Position numbers and translations under genes: made by a program
DNA from: Clostridia bacterium
Lineage (GTDB): Bacteria; Bacillota; Clostridia; Oscillospirales; Acutalibacteraceae
Assembly (NCBI GenBank): GCA_017480115.1
Contig: JAFVBH010000077.1
Location: forward strand, 37,357 to 101,356
Length of the DNA stretch: 64,000 nt
Direction of reading: 5' to 3'
In this document: positions 62,860-64,000 of the stretch, piece after piece
Numbering within the stretch: position 1 is the first letter of the stretch
Layout of the letters: each line of letters starts with the position of its first letter
Notes under the pieces: model-generated
What the model was told of the DNA's origin: nothing
Databases searched by the model: none
Seen by the model: the letters and a program-made list of their open reading frames with translations, nothing else

Positions 62860-63723
62860 TTACCAGATTTCTACACCGTCGAGTTTAAAATGGTCGGGCT
62901 TCCTGTCCTTTTCCGGCGGCAGCTGTTTCCAGTCGCCGTAAAGGGAGTCGAGGATATGTAAAAAATTTTGGGGGGCGTAGATCATATAATTGCGCACAGG
63001 CACGCGGACAAACGCGTCAAACCAGTCCTTGGGAAAAATATTTTTTTCCTGCACCCACAGCGGCACCGAGGGCTTGAAATAAATATCGCCCTTGCCGGTT
63101 TTTACGAAATTGACGGTTTTTTCATACAGCTTGCAAAGCGCTCGCATAGGGATATGTTTCCCCACCGCGGTCAGGAAGCCGACTTCCGCTTTCTGCCATT
63201 CCGAATAGCGGGCGGCGGATTTTTTCCCGCGCCGGTGCGCCATCGCCATACCGTAGATCATTTTCACAAGGAAGATCTGAGTTTTTACGGTAACGCCTTT
63301 TTTTGTATCGTGCAGACAGTACAGCTCGATAAATATTTTATCCATACGGCTGTCGCCCGCCATATTGCTCTTGCCGCCGTCCAGACTGAACGAATTTACG
63401 ACCTTGCAGTTATTATAAAAGATACGCGGGATAAAGTCGCAAAAATTCTCTCCGAACTCGTCGTAGTTGACAAAGGTAAAATCCTCGCCCAGCTCCTCGG
63501 GCAGCAGCCGGATCAGCTTATAGAAATCCTCGCGCTTTAAATCCAGATCAATATCGTCGTCCCACGGGATAAAATCCTTGTGCCGGATCGCGCCCAGCAA
63601 AGTGCCGCCGCTTAAGGAGTATTTTATATCATGCTTTTGACAAATTCTGTCCAGTTCTACAAGTATTTTCAGCTCAACGTCCTGTATTTCCCGCAGAACC
63701 GCTTGTTCCTTCTCCGTTAACAT
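62860..63723 (-). CDS. licD: LicD family phospho-transferase
   Basis: A 287-residue protein with the LicD/fukutin signature YSLSGGTLLGAIRHKDFIPWDDDIDLDLKREDFYKL near residues 36-71, where the DDDID acidic cluster is the metal site, and IPRIFYNNC in the middle. LicD proteins transfer phosphocholine (or other phospho-alcohols) from CDP donors to surface glycans. ATG 63721-63723 is chosen; an upstream TTG is near but less well placed behind GGTGGG. It is the first gene of the operon, with a perfect promoter at 63756-63784. Confidence 0.93.
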   Translation of the reverse strand: MLTEKEQAVLREIQDVELKILVELDRICQKHDIKYSLSGGTLLGAIRHKDFIPWDDDIDLDLKREDFYKLIRLLPEELGEDFTFVNYDEFGENFCDFIPRIFYNNCKVVNSFSLDGGKSNMAGDSRMDKIFIELYCLHDTKKGVTVKTQIFLVKMIYGMAMAHRRGKKSAARYSEWQKAEVGFLTAVGKHIPMRALCKLYEKTVNFVKTGKGDIYFKPSVPLWVQEKNIFPKDWFDAFVRVPVRNYMIYAPQNFLHILDSLYGDWKQLPPEKDRKPDHFKLDGVEIW

Positions 63724-63755
63724 AAACCGCAACCCACCATTTTAGTATTGCCGCT

Positions 63756-63784
63756 ATTATACAATAAAATGATAGAGTTTGCAA
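63756..63784 (-). promoter_or_regulatory. sigma-A promoter of the licD operon
   Basis: Minus-strand TTGCAA (63779-63784), 17-base spacer, perfect TATAAT (63756-63761), about 33 bases before the licD start. Confidence 0.85.
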
Positions 63785-63795
63785 GATGGTATGAT

Positions 63796-63834
63796 AAATT
63801 CTGATTTATCGGCGTTGCCGATAAATCAGAATTT
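63796..63834. repeat. perfect 18-bp inverted repeat with 3-base loop
   Basis: Arms 63796-63813 and 63817-63834 (AAATTCTGATTTATCGGC and complement) with loop GTT, immediately upstream of the licD promoter. It could end transcripts from outside the window. Beyond it (63835-64000) I see the polypurine element and no gene. Confidence 0.8.
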
Positions 63835-63888
63835 AGGTAGGAGGTAGGAGGGAAGAGGTAGGAGGTTCGGAAATCGCTGCGCGATTTG
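63834..63888 (+). repeat. polypurine intergenic element with small hairpin (copy B)
   Basis: Tandem TAGGAGG/GGAAGAGG units, then GTTCGG and the hairpin AAATCGC-TGC-GCGATTT (63871-63887). It matches copy A at 39620-39669 with paired base changes in the stem. Confidence 0.7.
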
Positions 63889-64000
63889 GTTTTATAAAAA
63901 GGTGGGCACACAATCTTGTAGATAATATGTAAGGTCCCCTCTTGTAGGATCGTGGATTTATCTGTAAAATGATTAGTTGTAAAAAAAACCAAATACAGCA

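Noticed and set aside
63717..63992. 91-codon open frame at the window end
   Set aside because: It runs through the licD promoter, the 18-bp hairpin and the polypurine repeat, and shows no recognisable protein character.

Overview
The window reads as a piece of chromosome from a spore-forming-lineage Firmicute, most likely an anaerobic clostridium of the Oscillospirales/Ruminococcaceae type. The evidence is a SpoIVB-type protease, a YlmC/YmxH PRC-barrel protein, a SpoIID domain joined to a dockerin-like repeat pair, class B sortases, FeoAB, many AGGAGG ribosome binding sites, TTG/GTG starts and sigma-A promoters, at medium GC content. No rRNA, tRNA, phage, transposase or CRISPR array was seen. 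The species assignment is inference.

Layout. 0-5 kb: truncated yebC, a 54-residue ORF, an OmpR-type two-component system converging on spoIVB. 4.6-12.6 kb: housekeeping genes (prmA, argS, DUF1934, D-Ala-D-Ala ligase, U32 peptidase-family protein, pfkA, M28 peptidase). 12.7-17.5 kb: minus-strand envelope/lipid group (membrane proteins, a Cys/Gly/Asn-rich micropeptide, lysoplasmalogenase, a GDPD-like protein lacking its catalytic residues, a lipoprotein, a VTT/DedA-like protein). 17.7-26 kb: plus-strand FAD protein, pncC, two class B sortases, a degenerate CinA-like protein, dockerin-SpoIID, galE. 26-30 kb: DUF368, mscL with zinc ribbon, feoAB. 29.9-39.6 kb: ten-gene surface polysaccharide cluster (glycosyltransferases, UDP-GlcNAc 2-epimerase, flippase). 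39.7-48.7 kb: DUF4392 protein, tandem-domain ThyX, DJ-1 protein, 5-formyl-THF cyclo-ligase, MltG, TetR, FNT channel, M20 peptidase, CPBP protease. 48.9-51.1 kb: toxin-antitoxin pair and a frameshifted P-loop plus double-nuclease gene. 51.1-56.3 kb: LytTR/GHKL two-component system and a GH38-like protein without its zinc site. 56.4-59.8 kb: YlmC, a frameshifted leucine-rich repeat protein and a GPH/MFS transporter. 59.9-63.7 kb: operon of flippase, cytidylyltransferase-kinase fusion and LicD transferase.

The strongest candidates for an undescribed system are (1) the minus-strand operon at 59918-63723. There a CDP-forming domain and a LicA-like kinase domain are one polypeptide beside LicD and a flippase, resembling a compressed lic/tac phospho-decoration pathway. 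(2) The gene at 49615-51107, rebuilt as one 497-residue protein with a Walker A/B ATPase-like N-terminus and two separate PD-(D/E)xK-type nuclease motifs, a probable defence protein broken by one missing base. Several enzyme families here have degenerate members (GH38, GDPD, CinA), and two intergenic repeat families carry conserved hairpins.

All functional assignments come from reading translated motifs by eye; no database search was possible.
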